Source: Bacillus sanguinis (GTDB lineage: Bacteria; Bacillota; Bacilli; Bacillales; Bacillaceae_G). From it: a stretch of 33,727 bases of DNA. A model generated the notes under the pieces. It was not told the DNA's origin, did no database searches, and saw nothing but the letters and a program-made list of their open reading frames with translations. Positions within the stretch are counted from its first letter, which is position 1, and each line of letters opens with the position of its first letter. This document shows positions 18,995 to 28,952 of this stretch, piece after piece. Both the position numbers and the translations under genes were made by a program. Where the stretch lies: assembly GCF_018332475.1 (NCBI RefSeq), contig NZ_BOQB01000127.1, forward strand, positions 1 through 33,727. Direction: 5' to 3'.

Positions 18995-19141
18995 ATGTAC
19001 GGATACTCATATTGCTATCCAACTTGTTCATATCCTTCCTACGGTTATGGCGGTTCTTGTGGCGGATCTGGACGCGGCTTCGCCTTAATCGTTGTGTTGT
19101 TTATTCTTTTAATTATCGTTGGTGCTGCTTGCATTCGCTAA
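18995..19141 (+). CDS. YjcZ family sporulation peptide
   Basis: A 48-residue peptide, [20 protein letters not shown] followed by [29 protein letters not shown] Tyr/Gly/Cys-rich head joined to one hydrophobic helix (about 29-45) is the hallmark of the YjcZ/YrjA-like sporulation peptides. The ATG follows an ideal AAAGGAGGT. A candidate SigK promoter precedes it and a hairpin terminator follows it, so it is a single-gene unit. Expression in the mother cell is inferred. The function of the family is unclear; membrane or coat association is likely. Confidence 0.85.
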   Translation: MYGYSYCYPTCSYPSYGYGGSCGGSGRGFALIVVLFILLIIVGAACIR

Positions 19142-19170
19142 TGTAAAATGAAACAACTATGGAAAGAAAC

Positions 19171-19197
19171 AGACGGCTTTGCCGTCTTTTCTTTTTA
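19171..19197 (+). terminator. Terminator of the YjcZ-type gene
   Basis: AGACGGC-TTT-GCCGTCT followed by TTTCTTTTT. Confidence 0.85.
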
Positions 19198-19303
19198 TTA
19201 CATTCATATTCTATAGTAGAACGCTTTCCAAAGCGCTTCCCCTACTTGTCGATGACTTTTTTCATCTCCTTTGGTAGACTAAAGAAGAAAGGAGAGATTA
19301 CAT

Positions 19304-19858
19304 ATGCTTACAATGAAAGATGTAATTCGCGAAGGAGATCCTATTTTGCGAAACGTTGCAGAAGAGGTATCACTACCGGCGAGCGAAGAAGATACAACTA
19401 CACTTAAAGAGATGATTGAATTTGTAATAAATAGCCAAGATCCTGAAATGGCTGAAAAATATAGTTTACGCCCTGGAATCGGATTAGCAGCTCCGCAAAT
19501 CGGTATTTCAAAGAAAATGATTGCGGTTCATGTAACTGATACAGACGGTACGTTATATAGTCATGCATTATTCAACCCAAAAATCATTAGTCATTCTGTT
19601 GAACGTACATATTTACAAAGCGGGGAAGGCTGTCTATCAGTGGACCGCGAAGTACCTGGTTATGTCCCTCGTTACACAAGAATTACAGTGAAAGCAACAT
19701 CTATCAACGGCGAAGAAGTAAAATTACGTTTAAAAGGTTTACCAGCAATTGTATTTCAGCATGAGATCGACCATTTAAATGGTGTTATGTTCTATGACCA
19801 CATTAATAAAGAAAATCCTTTTGCTGCTCCTGACGATTCAAAACCTCTAGAGCGATAA
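19304..19858 (+). CDS. def: Peptide deformylase
   Basis: A 184-residue metalloenzyme that removes the formyl group from nascent proteins. All three motifs are present: [10 protein letters not shown] (58-67), EGCLS (108-112, metal ligand C110) and QHEIDHLNG (152-160, H153, E154, H157). It is of the longer Gram-positive type 2 form, as in B. subtilis DefB (YkrB). The ATG follows AAAGGAGAGATTACAT. It lies upstream of, and convergent to, the HAD gene as in the ykrA-ykrB region. The lipoprotein gene ykyA, next to pdhA in B. subtilis, is absent here. Confidence 0.95.
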   Translation: MLTMKDVIREGDPILRNVAEEVSLPASEEDTTTLKEMIEFVINSQDPEMAEKYSLRPGIGLAAPQIGISKKMIAVHVTDTDGTLYSHALFNPKIISHSVERTYLQSGEGCLSVDREVPGYVPRYTRITVKATSINGEEVKLRLKGLPAIVFQHEIDHLNGVMFYDHINKENPFAAPDDSKPLER

Positions 19859-19859
19859 T

Positions 19860-19890
19860 AAAAAGGCGGGAGTTATCTTCCGCCTTTTTA
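19860..19890. terminator. Terminator between def and the HAD gene
   Basis: AAAAAGGCGG / CCGCCTTTTT hairpin, immediately after the def stop; T-run on the plus strand and A-run on the left allow use in both directions. Confidence 0.85.
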
Positions 19891-19913
19891 TATGAAATGG
19901 GTTCCATATTCAC

Positions 19914-20687
19914 TTATAGCAATCCAGCCCATTTTAAGCCATGATATATGCCGTCTTCACTAACATCCTTTGTCACATGATTTGCAAGTTTTTTCAAGTC
20001 TTCATGACCATTCCCCATCACAATACCTGTCCCAACTGCTTCAATCATTTCTAAATCATTTAATCCATCTCCAAATGCATACACTTGTTCACGGTTAAAT
20101 CCTAATTTTTCAATGAATTTCTCAATTCCTTTTGCCTTCGAACCACCATTCGGAATAATATCCATTGAATATGCATGCCAGCGAATAAAATGAAAGTCTG
20201 GGTACTGATTAATAAACTTTTCCTCTTCATTCACTTCACAGAAAAGAAGTGTTTGATAAATATTACGTTTCTCATAAAAATCAGGTTCATATGCCGGATG
20301 CTCAAAATTTAAGCTTCCAAAACCTTCTTTCACATAATCATGATATTCCACTGATGCTCTCATTTCTTGATGATCAAGATATACAAGTGGATATCCTTCT
20401 TGTTGTGCAAACTGAGTAAACTTATGTAAGGCAGCTGGATGTAACGGATTATTAAATATTACCTCATCTTCAAATACAACGTACTGTCCATTAAAGCTAA
20501 CATAATTGTGTATATTGAGTTCCTCACGAATATCTTCAAACATAAATGGCGCACGTCCTGTAGCAATTGCTACATGCACACCTTTTTCTTGTAAATGTCT
20601 TACTGCATCTCGTGTAGATTGCGGAATCTTCTTATCATGATCTAATAATGTTCCATCAATATCAAAAAAGACAATTTTATCATTCAT
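19914..20687 (-). CDS. ykrA: Cof-type HAD hydrolase (YkrA)
   Basis: A 257-residue HAD phosphatase of the Cof subfamily with catalytic D9 and D11 in FFDIDGTLLD, the Ser/Thr motif AIATGRAP (about 40-47), K in GGSKAKGIEKF and the final metal motif FGDGLNDLEMIE. Such enzymes hydrolyse sugar phosphates, flavin mononucleotide or similar small phosphates; the substrate here is unknown. AAAGGA lies before the ATG. Convergent with def. The name is by synteny with B. subtilis. Confidence 0.88.
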   Translation of the reverse strand: MNDKIVFFDIDGTLLDHDKKIPQSTRDAVRHLQEKGVHVAIATGRAPFMFEDIREELNIHNYVSFNGQYVVFEDEVIFNNPLHPAALHKFTQFAQQEGYPLVYLDHQEMRASVEYHDYVKEGFGSLNFEHPAYEPDFYEKRNIYQTLLFCEVNEEEKFINQYPDFHFIRWHAYSMDIIPNGGSKAKGIEKFIEKLGFNREQVYAFGDGLNDLEMIEAVGTGIVMGNGHEDLKKLANHVTKDVSEDGIYHGLKWAGLL

Positions 20688-20873
20688 TTGTCAAAATCCT
20701 TTCTGTTACTCTATATTCCTATTTTGATTATCGCTTTTCAAATTCTAAAAAAAAGTATAACATATTAAACATCTGTGAAGAAAGCGTTCACTTTCTGACC
20801 TTATTTATGAAACCTGCATATATATATTAGTAAAAAATGTGGATACTTGTTCGTATGAATTTTCTTTTCTATT

Positions 20874-20945
20874 CTTTCTCATACTATACCTATAACTAGC
20901 GGCTACTAATCGTTACTATAGAATGACTTTCCCTGTATGAGAAAG
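20874..20945 (+). other. Long-range inverted repeat upstream of the 23-aa peptide
   Basis: CTTTCTCATAC (20874-20884) and GTATGAGAAAG (20935-20945), perfect 11-base arms around 50 bases. The gap 20688-21044 holds no other ORF with a ribosome site; this element may be part of a leader or of a repressor site. Confidence 0.35.
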
Positions 20946-21044
20946 GACAAGATTCAACATTCACTTTTGTCTTCTTTCTTATATCAGAGACGGAGTTTTC
21001 ACTAGTAATATGCATGTTTAAAATAAGGAAAGGAAGGAGTAATC

Positions 21045-21116
21045 ATGCTGAAGAAGCTGAAGAAAAAGCTTAAGCGTTATTTAAAAGATCTAGTCCGTAA
21101 AAAGACAATCGCTTAA
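21045..21116 (+). CDS. 23-residue cationic amphipathic peptide
   Basis: MLKKLKKKLKRYLKDLVRKK followed by TIA, 23 residues, nine Lys, two Arg, one Asp (net about +10). Leu at 2, 5, 9, 13 and 16 with V17 lines one face of a helix. AAAGGAAGGAGTAATC precedes the ATG, a textbook ribosome site. A hairpin terminator begins five bases after the stop, so it is an isolated transcription unit between ykrA and rpoY. I do not recognise the family. Possible roles: membrane-active toxin or antimicrobial peptide, RNA- or protein-binding micropeptide, or the ORF of a dual-function small RNA. Translation is likely; function is open. Confidence 0.6.
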   Translation: MLKKLKKKLKRYLKDLVRKKTIA

Positions 21117-21120
21117 ATTT

Positions 21121-21140
21121 TGCCCATTTCGGGCTTTTTC
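21121..21140 (+). terminator. Terminator of the 23-aa peptide
   Basis: GCCC-ATTTC-GGGC followed by TTTTTC. Confidence 0.75.
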
Positions 21141-21234
21141 TTCATTCTCATTCGAAAAAACATGAAAATCGTGACTGTTTGCTTTATAATAAGTAACAGA
21201 TAATGCAAAACATAGACAAGGAGAGGTTTTCCAA

Positions 21235-21447
21235 ATGATTTTTAAAGTATTTTATCAAGACAAAATGACTGAGGTTCCAGTACGTGAAAATACAAAAGTT
21301 TTATATTTAGAGGCTACGTCTGAAAAGGATGTTCGTAAGAAATTAAATAAGTTCGCATATAATATCGAGTTCGTTCAGTCTGTTACTGGCAATCATCTTG
21401 AATATGAAAAAGAAAACGCTGATTTAACATTAGCGGAAATCGTATAG
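21235..21447 (+). CDS. rpoY: RNA polymerase epsilon subunit
   Basis: A 70-residue protein of the Gram-positive RNA polymerase epsilon family (formerly YkzG): [19 protein letters not shown] at the start and [20 protein letters not shown] in the middle. It binds core RNA polymerase and is not essential in B. subtilis. The ATG follows AAGGAGAGG. Four bases separate its stop from rnjA, as in most bacilli. Confidence 0.95.
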   Translation: MIFKVFYQDKMTEVPVRENTKVLYLEATSEKDVRKKLNKFAYNIEFVQSVTGNHLEYEKENADLTLAEIV

Positions 21448-21451
21448 TCAT

Positions 21452-23119
21452 ATGAAATTTCTAAAGAATGATCAAGCAGCCGTTTTTGCTTTAGGTGGAC
21501 TTGGTGAAATCGGTAAAAATACATATGCTGTTCAATTTCAAGATGAAATTATTATTATTGATGCTGGAATTAAATTTCCAGAAGACGAACTCCTCGGAAT
21601 CGATTATGTAATACCAGATTACACTTATTTTGTGCGAAACGAAGATAAAATTAAAGGATTATTCATTACACATGGTCACGAAGATCATATCGGTGGAATT
21701 CCTTACTTATTACGTCAAGTAAACATCCCGATTTATGGCGGAAAATTAGCAATTGCACTAATCAAAAACAAATTAGAAGAGCACGGATTACTTCGTAAAG
21801 CAAAACTTTATGAAATTCAAGAAGATGATGTTATTAAATTTAAAAAGACATCTGTTTCCTTCTTCCGTACAACTCACAGTATTCCAGATTCATACGGAGT
21901 TGTTGTGAAAACACCTCAAGGACAAGTTGTTCATACTGGAGATTTCAAATTTGATTTCACACCAGTTGGTGAACCAGCAGACTTAACAAAAATGGCTGAA
22001 ATCGGAAAAGACGGTGTACTTTGTCTCTTATCTGACAGTACAAACAGTGAAGTTCCAAACTTTACAATGTCTGAGCGCCGTGTTGGTGATAGTATTCAAG
22101 ATATTTTCCGCAAAGTAGAAGGTCGTATTATCTTTGCAACCTTTGCATCAAATATCCATCGCTTGCAACAAGTTGTTGAAGCGGCTGTTGAAAACAATCG
22201 GAAAGTGGCTGTGTTTGGTCGAAGTATGGAAGCAGCGATTGAAATTGGACAAAACCTCGGTTATATTCGCTGTCCGAAGGATACATTCATAGATACAGCT
22301 CAACTAAACCGCCTACCAGCTAACAAAGTTGTTATTTTATGTACAGGTAGTCAAGGTGAGCCAATGGCAGCACTTTCACGTATTGCCAATGGTACGCATC
22401 GTCAAATTCAAATCATTCCTGGCGACACAGTTGTTTTCTCTTCTTCACCAATCCCTGGTAATACAATTAGTGTAAGCCGTACAATTAACATGTTGTATCG
22501 TGCTGGTGCGGATGTAATCCACGGAAAACTGTCAAACATTCATACGAGTGGACATGGCGGCCAAGAAGAACAAAAACTAATGCTTCGCTTAATTAAGCCG
22601 AAATATTTCATGCCAATTCATGGTGAATATCGTATGCAACGCATGCATATGAAGTTAGCAAATGATTGTGGTATTCCAGAAGAAAATTGTTTCATCATGG
22701 ATAATGGAGATGTTCTTGCTCTTCGTTCAGATGAAGCAAGCGTAGCTGGTAAAATCCCATCTGGATCTGTCTATATTGATGGAAATGGTATTGGAGATAT
22801 CGGTAATATCGTATTACGCGATCGTCGTATTCTTTCTGAAGAAGGACTTGTAATTGTAGTTGTAAGTATTGATATGAAAGAGTTTAAAGTTGCAGCAGGA
22901 CCTGATATTATCTCACGTGGTTTCGTGTACATGCGCGAAAGTAGTGATTTAATTAATGATGCTCAAACATTAATTACAACTCATTTAGAAAAAGTAATGG
23001 AGCGCAAAACAACACAATGGTCTGAAATTAAAAATGAAATTACAGACACATTAGCACCATTCCTATATGAAAAAACGAAACGTCGTCCAATGATTTTACC
23101 AATCATTATGGAAATATAA
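21452..23119 (+). CDS. rnjA: Ribonuclease J1
   Basis: A 555-residue metallo-beta-lactamase/beta-CASP ribonuclease with 5'-3' exonuclease and endonuclease activity, central to mRNA decay. The zinc motif HGHEDHIGG has H74, H76, D78 and H79. The beta-CASP region and the C-terminal tail ([20 protein letters not shown]) match the family at its usual length. The ribosome site is poor (GCGGAAATCG), so translation probably depends on coupling to rpoY just upstream. It ends in a strong hairpin terminator. Confidence 0.97.
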   Translation: MKFLKNDQAAVFALGGLGEIGKNTYAVQFQDEIIIIDAGIKFPEDELLGIDYVIPDYTYFVRNEDKIKGLFITHGHEDHIGGIPYLLRQVNIPIYGGKLAIALIKNKLEEHGLLRKAKLYEIQEDDVIKFKKTSVSFFRTTHSIPDSYGVVVKTPQGQVVHTGDFKFDFTPVGEPADLTKMAEIGKDGVLCLLSDSTNSEVPNFTMSERRVGDSIQDIFRKVEGRIIFATFASNIHRLQQVVEAAVENNRKVAVFGRSMEAAIEIGQNLGYIRCPKDTFIDTAQLNRLPANKVVILCTGSQGEPMAALSRIANGTHRQIQIIPGDTVVFSSSPIPGNTISVSRTINMLYRAGADVIHGKLSNIHTSGHGGQEEQKLMLRLIKPKYFMPIHGEYRMQRMHMKLANDCGIPEENCFIMDNGDVLALRSDEASVAGKIPSGSVYIDGNGIGDIGNIVLRDRRILSEEGLVIVVVSIDMKEFKVAAGPDIISRGFVYMRESSDLINDAQTLITTHLEKVMERKTTQWSEIKNEITDTLAPFLYEKTKRRPMILPIIMEI

Positions 23120-23120
23120 G

Positions 23121-23156
23121 AAAAAGGACAATACCTTCATGGTATTGTCCTTTTCT
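23121..23156. terminator. Bidirectional terminator between rnjA and ktrC
   Basis: AAAAGGACAATACC / GGTATTGTCCTTTT, perfect 14-bp stem, T-run on the plus strand, A-run on the left. Confidence 0.85.
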
Positions 23157-23157
23157 C

Positions 23158-23823
23158 TTATCTTAAAAAGTGTTTAAAACGATCTACTTCATCATCATGA
23201 CCAATTACAATCAATATATCTCCTGCTTGAATATTTTCCGTAGCTCGAGGAGATACAATTACTTCTTTACCACGTTTAATCGCTACAATATTCAATCCAA
23301 ACTTCGCACGAATATCTAATTCGATTAAAGAATGACCATCAATTTTTTTATTCGCAATAATCTCTACAATACTATGCTCATCTGAAAGCTCAAGATAGTC
23401 TAATACATTACTTGATGCAATATTATTAGCGATCCTTTTTCCCATATCACGCTCTGGGTGCACAATGTGATCTGCCCCTATTTTACTTAACACTTTTTCA
23501 TGGTAATCATTTTGAGCTTTTACAGTAATATTTTTTACACCTAGCTCTTTTAGAATTAATGTTGTTAAAATACTTGAATTTAAATTGTCTCCAATCGCAA
23601 CGACTACATGGTCAAAATTACGAATACCAAGACTTTTTAATACCATCTCATCTGTCGAATCTGCAATTACAGCATGCGAAGCTATATTTGCAAACTCATT
23701 AATTTTATCCTCATCTGAATCAATTGCCATTACTTCCATACCTAATTGAGCGAGTTCTCGGCAAATACTTCCACCAAAACGCCCAAGCCCAATGACAGCA
23801 AATTCTTTCTCTTTTTCACCCAC
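23158..23823 (-). CDS. ktrC: Potassium uptake regulatory subunit KtrC
   Basis: A 221-residue RCK protein. The Rossmann nucleotide-binding motif GLGRFGGS is at 12-19, with DSDEDK later in the N-domain. The C-terminal RCK_C domain (about 140-221) is where c-di-AMP binds in homologues. It should gate a KtrD-type membrane subunit encoded elsewhere. The start is GTG after GGAGG with seven bases. Its position beside rnjA is that of B. subtilis ktrC (ykqB). No KtrB/D-type partner is in this window. Confidence 0.9.
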   Translation of the reverse strand: MGEKEKEFAVIGLGRFGGSICRELAQLGMEVMAIDSDEDKINEFANIASHAVIADSTDEMVLKSLGIRNFDHVVVAIGDNLNSSILTTLILKELGVKNITVKAQNDYHEKVLSKIGADHIVHPERDMGKRIANNIASSNVLDYLELSDEHSIVEIIANKKIDGHSLIELDIRAKFGLNIVAIKRGKEVIVSPRATENIQAGDILIVIGHDDEVDRFKHFLR

Positions 23824-23906
23824 AGGAATTCCTCCAATAACATCGAATACTATGTATTTTTATTGTAACATACTTTAGATTTGCTACAAAAACCTGTATA
23901 TCATTC

Positions 23907-24773
23907 TTATTTTTGTTTTTGCATATAAAAATACTGTTGTAAATAAAATGCGATACTGAAAATTAACATACCAAATACAAATATATTTCCAAATGAACTA
24001 AATGTTTCAAAAACGAATAATAACGTTTCTTGTCCGAAGAAAGCAAATAATAGTTGTATAAATGCGAATAGCAATGCCAATATGTAATGATGCTGATGGA
24101 ATAAATAATGCGTTGCACCTAAAAAAGCGATAAACGAAATGATGAAAATCCACCAATTTTCTAAAAACAATTGCCAATCAGTAAAGTGATATCCATTTAC
24201 TAATATCGCAATAATTCCTATAACTGCCATCGTTGGCACACTCCAAAATAATGCTTGCCCTCTAAAGAAGCGAGTTCCTTTAACATCGCCTTTTTCATGT
24301 GCAATGTATGTTAATACTACCGTACTTATATACAAAACTGAAAGAATTGTTAAAACGATAATAAGCCAAAAATGTAATTGATAATACTCATGCTCTATGT
24401 TTGTCACGATAGCCGCTAACATACATGGGATTAGCATTCCAGTCCAACCATCTACTTTTCTTTCATTCCAAAACACCGTGTTACCAATCCGTATTCCTAA
24501 CAACATAAAAATAATGATACCTAGTACAAATAATGTCGTTTTATTCCCTACTAAACTCGTTGAGAAAGCAATTAATCCAATAAATAAAAAGAGAACGAAC
24601 CCATTCATAATTTCTAATACAGGTGATAAATACCTCTTCACCCATTTATATGTTTCGTCATATTCATGATTATCTGCTAAACGGTAGGCATAAAAACTTA
24701 TCCCAAAATACACCGCCGCAATAATAACATACGCATATAAAACGAAACACAACATTGCACTGCTAATTTGCAC
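23907..24773 (-). CDS. Multi-pass membrane protein, unknown
   Basis: A 288-residue very hydrophobic protein with about eight spans, cytosolic loops rich in charges (YRLADNHEYDETYKWVKRY), and several Trp/His pairs near membrane ends (ATHYLFHQHHYIL). A vague likeness to cytochrome bd subunit II folds is possible but I would not call it. I choose the GTG at 24773 since AAGGGTGGGG sits six bases before it; the alternative GTG at 24785 overlaps that site. It lies between ktrC and dapL, with no B. subtilis counterpart that I recall at this place. Membrane nature is sure; function is unknown. Confidence 0.65.
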   Translation of the reverse strand: MQISSAMLCFVLYAYVIIAAVYFGISFYAYRLADNHEYDETYKWVKRYLSPVLEIMNGFVLFLFIGLIAFSTSLVGNKTTLFVLGIIIFMLLGIRIGNTVFWNERKVDGWTGMLIPCMLAAIVTNIEHEYYQLHFWLIIVLTILSVLYISTVVLTYIAHEKGDVKGTRFFRGQALFWSVPTMAVIGIIAILVNGYHFTDWQLFLENWWIFIISFIAFLGATHYLFHQHHYILALLFAFIQLLFAFFGQETLLFVFETFSSFGNIFVFGMLIFSIAFYLQQYFYMQKQK

Positions 24774-24887
24774 GTAATTCCCCACCCTTTTTTCTATGTT
24801 TCACTTTGATTTTACACACTTTTTACACGAAATGTAAACATATATAAGCTAGTTAACTAATCATCTTTTCAATAAGCGATAATGAAT

Positions 24888-24918
24888 AATGAGCAGCGGT
24901 TCAAAACCACTGCTCATT
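24888..24918 (-). other. Hairpin downstream of dapL
   Basis: AATGAGCAGCGGTT / AACCACTGCTCATT, 13 of 14 pairing, three-base loop. No T-run follows. It could end or stabilise the dapL transcript. Confidence 0.4.
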
Positions 24919-25027
24919 ACTTTATCTATTTGTATGCCAATGTATATCCAAAACAAATACGAAGGATGTTTACGTATTGGAACTAACAAGTACTCACTTT
25001 AATTTTTAGCAAATTTGGCGAACAAGT

Positions 25028-26215
<1,188 letters not shown>

Positions 26216-26218
26216 TTT

Positions 26219-26941
26219 TTATTTCTCTGGGTTTAATTGACGAAGCTCTTGTTTAATTTCAGTTTTTGCTTTTGTTTTCTCATCAATCTCTTTAATTACA
26301 CGTGCTGGAGTACCCGCAACAACTGTATATGGAGGCACATCTTCTGTTACAACAGCTCCTGCTGCTACAACTGCACCCTTACCTACTGTAACTCCCTCTA
26401 AGACAACTACGTTAGCACCAATTACAACATCATCTTCAACGATAACTGGTTTTGCTGACGGCGGCTCAATAACACCTGCAAGTACTGCACCCGCACCTAC
26501 GTGACAGTTCTTACCAACAGTTGCACGTCCACCAAGTACCGCATTCATGTCGATCATAGAACCTTCACCAATTACAGCACCGATATTAATCGTAGCATTC
26601 ATCATAATAACAGCGTTGTCGCCGATTTCAACGTGATCACGAATAATCGCACCTGGCTCAATACGAGCTTTAATACCTTTTAAATCAAGCATTGGAATCG
26701 CAGAATTACGACGGTCATTTTCAACAACGTAATCAACAATGTGCTTGCTATTTTCATCAAGAATTGTCTTAATTTCAGACCATTCTCCAAATAATACACC
26801 AGACTTTTTATTTACAAATGCTTGTACCGTTTCAGGGAATGTTACTTCTTTTAACTCCCCTTTTATGTATACCTTTACAGGAGTTTTCTTTTCACTTTTT
26901 TGAATAAACGAAATAATTTCGTTAGCGTCCATCATTTTCAT
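26219..26941 (-). CDS. dapH: Tetrahydrodipicolinate N-acetyltransferase
   Basis: A 240-residue acetyl-CoA-dependent acetyltransferase (B. subtilis YkuQ) at the start of the N-acetyl branch to diaminopimelate. The C-terminal half (about 90-225) is a left-handed beta helix of hexapeptide repeats ([20 protein letters not shown], then [20 protein letters not shown] and [20 protein letters not shown]). The N-terminal 85 residues are the DapH_N domain. AGGAGG precedes the ATG. It forms an operon with dapL; the hairpin between them may reduce downstream expression. Confidence 0.97.
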   Translation of the reverse strand: MKMMDANEIISFIQKSEKKTPVKVYIKGELKEVTFPETVQAFVNKKSGVLFGEWSEIKTILDENSKHIVDYVVENDRRNSAIPMLDLKGIKARIEPGAIIRDHVEIGDNAVIMMNATINIGAVIGEGSMIDMNAVLGGRATVGKNCHVGAGAVLAGVIEPPSAKPVIVEDDVVIGANVVVLEGVTVGKGAVVAAGAVVTEDVPPYTVVAGTPARVIKEIDEKTKAKTEIKQELRQLNPEK

Positions 26942-27012
26942 TCTTGTTGCCTCCTAAATCCATTTATAATGTTACTCTACCAAACGATAGAGCGAGTAGC
27001 AAGATAATAATC

Positions 27013-27870
27013 CTATTTTTCCATTTGAATTTCTTCTATAATTTCTAAAAATGCCCGTACTTGCTTCAATTGTCTGGCCGATTCACTCGTCAATAACCAT
27101 GTTTCTCTCGTTAATTGAACAGGTGTTTTATACATATTTTCCTGTACTTCTTTTAAAACAGTCGAAGGTAAAAGAGCATAACCTATACCATTTAAAACGA
27201 GTTGTTTGCAAGTCTCAATTTGATCAACCACAATCGTTCTCTTAGGTGGATTAGAAAATAAACCATACCACCAATTTTGTATTTGTCCATAATAAGTCGA
27301 ATCACTTTTAAATTGAATAAATGGTCTATTTGTTTCTTTTAACATCGAAATGTCTTTTATTTCTTTATCCACTAAATAAAGTTCATCTTCAAATAATTGT
27401 TGCTTCTGACCTTTGTATTCTTGTGTACCTCTCAATATAGCAACATGAACGTCTCCTTCATAAAATTGCTTTTGCACTTCACTACTCCAGCCAGTAAACA
27501 GCGATATTTTCACAGAAGGGTATTTATGTACAAACTTCTTCAAAACAGGAGGAAGCCAATATTGACCAATAACTGATGCAACAGCTATTTTTAATGTTCC
27601 GTGAGTTTCTGTTCTAAAAACAGCTAGTTCACTTTTAATATCCTCTTCCTTTTGTAGCATTTCTTTTGCATAATTTGCGACTTTTTCCCCTTCAGGTGTA
27701 ATGGTCAATCCTTTTTGTGAGCGAATAAAAAACTTCATTCCCCATTGTTTCTCCATAGATTGTAATCGTTGACTAAGCGCAGGTTGTGAAACAAATAAAC
27801 GTTCCGCCGCTTTTCTCATATTTGATTCCTGAGCTAACACAACCATCATTTGAAAATCATCAATTTGCAA
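27013..27870 (-). CDS. ccpC: LysR-type regulator CcpC
   Basis: A 285-residue LysR-family repressor. The N-terminal winged helix-turn-helix (NMRKAAERLFVSQPALSQRL) is very close to B. subtilis CcpC, which represses citB and citZ and senses citrate. The C-terminal co-inducer domain is present and complete. I choose the TTG at 27870 (protein MQIDDFQ), after AAAGAGGGAG, because B. subtilis CcpC begins at the same point; the ATG at 27897 would add nine charged residues and has a poor site. It sits between dapH and darB, as in B. subtilis. Confidence 0.87.
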   Translation of the reverse strand: MQIDDFQMMVVLAQESNMRKAAERLFVSQPALSQRLQSMEKQWGMKFFIRSQKGLTITPEGEKVANYAKEMLQKEEDIKSELAVFRTETHGTLKIAVASVIGQYWLPPVLKKFVHKYPSVKISLFTGWSSEVQKQFYEGDVHVAILRGTQEYKGQKQQLFEDELYLVDKEIKDISMLKETNRPFIQFKSDSTYYGQIQNWWYGLFSNPPKRTIVVDQIETCKQLVLNGIGYALLPSTVLKEVQENMYKTPVQLTRETWLLTSESARQLKQVRAFLEIIEEIQMEK

Positions 27871-27994
27871 CTTTCTCCCTCTTTCCTTAGCTTCCATACA
27901 CCTTATCTCAATAAGCTTTTCATCCTTAATTTAACTATGTACCCTTATATTTTTTATCTTTTTAAATATAATACATACGCAACTGATATGCACG

Positions 27995-28033
27995 AAAAAA
28001 AGTGACTTCTCCGCTTCTATGAAGTCACTTTTC
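27995..28033 (-). terminator. Terminator of darB
   Basis: AAAAGTGACTTC / GAAGTCACTTTT hairpin just after the darB stop; on the minus strand a T-run follows. Confidence 0.8.
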
Positions 28034-28038
28034 TCACA

Positions 28039-28482
28039 TTATCGATTATGTTGCCTTACTTTTTTATTTAGCAATTTTAAAATAGCCCGACGTGTTAAAA
28101 TCCCCTCAAAATACCCCTCTTCATTGACAGCGCAAATAAAAGGATGATCAATTGTCATTTCTAAAGCTTTTGCAAATGAATCTTCTAATTTAAGTACCGG
28201 AATGTCTTCCTTCATCACCTGTTCTACTTTCATCTCGTCAAGTCTTTCAAACTCAATGCGTTCTAGCCCTAACATACCGTCTAAAATCATAGCAGTACTA
28301 ATTAACCCGTGCAATTTATACATCGGGTCCAAAACAGGTATTGCCGAATATCCAGATTTCACAAGAACGAGTAAAGCATGCTCTAAACCATTCCCTATTT
28401 GGACGTGTGCTACTTTTTCTGATGAAATCATTAAATCTTTCACAAAAATTTGTTGAAACTCGTCTTTTGGAATACTAATCAT
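28039..28482 (-). CDS. darB: c-di-AMP-binding CBS protein DarB (CbpB)
   Basis: A 147-residue protein made of two CBS domains (about 10-70 and 80-140). It corresponds to B. subtilis YkuL, now known as DarB, and to CbpB in Listeria; both bind c-di-AMP, and in the apo form DarB stimulates the (p)ppGpp synthetase Rel and pyruvate carboxylase. Recognisable pieces: VLVKSGYSAIPVLDPMYKLHGLIS and ICAVNEEGYFEGILTRRAIL. The ATG follows GGGGGATGTAATAT. Together with ktrC it makes a c-di-AMP-linked neighbourhood. Confidence 0.9.
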   Translation of the reverse strand: MISIPKDEFQQIFVKDLMISSEKVAHVQIGNGLEHALLVLVKSGYSAIPVLDPMYKLHGLISTAMILDGMLGLERIEFERLDEMKVEQVMKEDIPVLKLEDSFAKALEMTIDHPFICAVNEEGYFEGILTRRAILKLLNKKVRQHNR

Positions 28483-28623
28483 ATTACATCCCCCATCTTC
28501 CCTTTTTCCTGCTTATAATCACCGACTCTATTCACATTTTATGACAGCGTTTTCATATTATTATTTTGTCCTTACTTTTTTTCAAATAAAAACAAAATTA
28601 CACAGCTATTTTAGCATACAACA

Positions 28624-28650
28624 CAAAAAAAAGACTACCATTCCGGTAGC
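28624..28650 (-). terminator. Terminator of abbA
   Basis: CTACC-ATTCC-GGTAG stem; on the minus strand it is followed by eight T. Confidence 0.75.
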
Positions 28651-28652
28651 GC

Positions 28653-28844
28653 TTAATACCCTTTATTTTTTAATCTGTAAAATAACCTTGTGATTTTTTT
28701 ATATTGCATCACATCTGTCTTTTTTAAACCATTCTCAATATCTGTAAGTTCTACAGCTAAAATTTCACTCGCATAATTTTGCTGAAACAAAATATCTAGT
28801 AACAAACTCTCTTCTTCTTCTGTTAAAACAAATTCCTTTTTCAT
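28653..28844 (-). CDS. abbA: Antirepressor AbbA (AbrB inhibitor)
   Basis: A 63-residue, helical, acidic-N-terminal protein. It lines up with B. subtilis AbbA: EEExxLLLxIL, then YAxExLxxExxDIExGxK and YKKxxxLxxR. AbbA binds the DNA-binding domain of AbrB and relieves transition-state genes from repression during starvation. Its position between darB and ykuK equals that of B. subtilis ykzF/abbA. The ATG follows AAGGAGAGGGGTAT. The start and terminator support a separate gene. Confidence 0.85.
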   Translation of the reverse strand: MKKEFVLTEEEESLLLDILFQQNYASEILAVELTDIENGLKKTDVMQYKKITRLFYRLKNKGY

Positions 28845-28952
28845 ATACCCCTCTCCTTATACTCGCATCGTTACTCTTATTATATAAAATTTACAGGCTA
28901 TTTAATAGATGTAATATTCAGTTTTTAGTGGAATTTATATATAAATTGTTTT

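Noticed and set aside
19205-19235. Repeated GCTTTCCAAAGCGCTT before def, resembling a cre
   Set aside because: Spacing does not fit the TGNAARCGNWWWCA pattern when aligned; probably chance.
20775-20797. cre-like AGAAAGCGTTCACT upstream of ykrA
   Set aside because: Three of fourteen positions differ from the consensus and no promoter is placed next to it.
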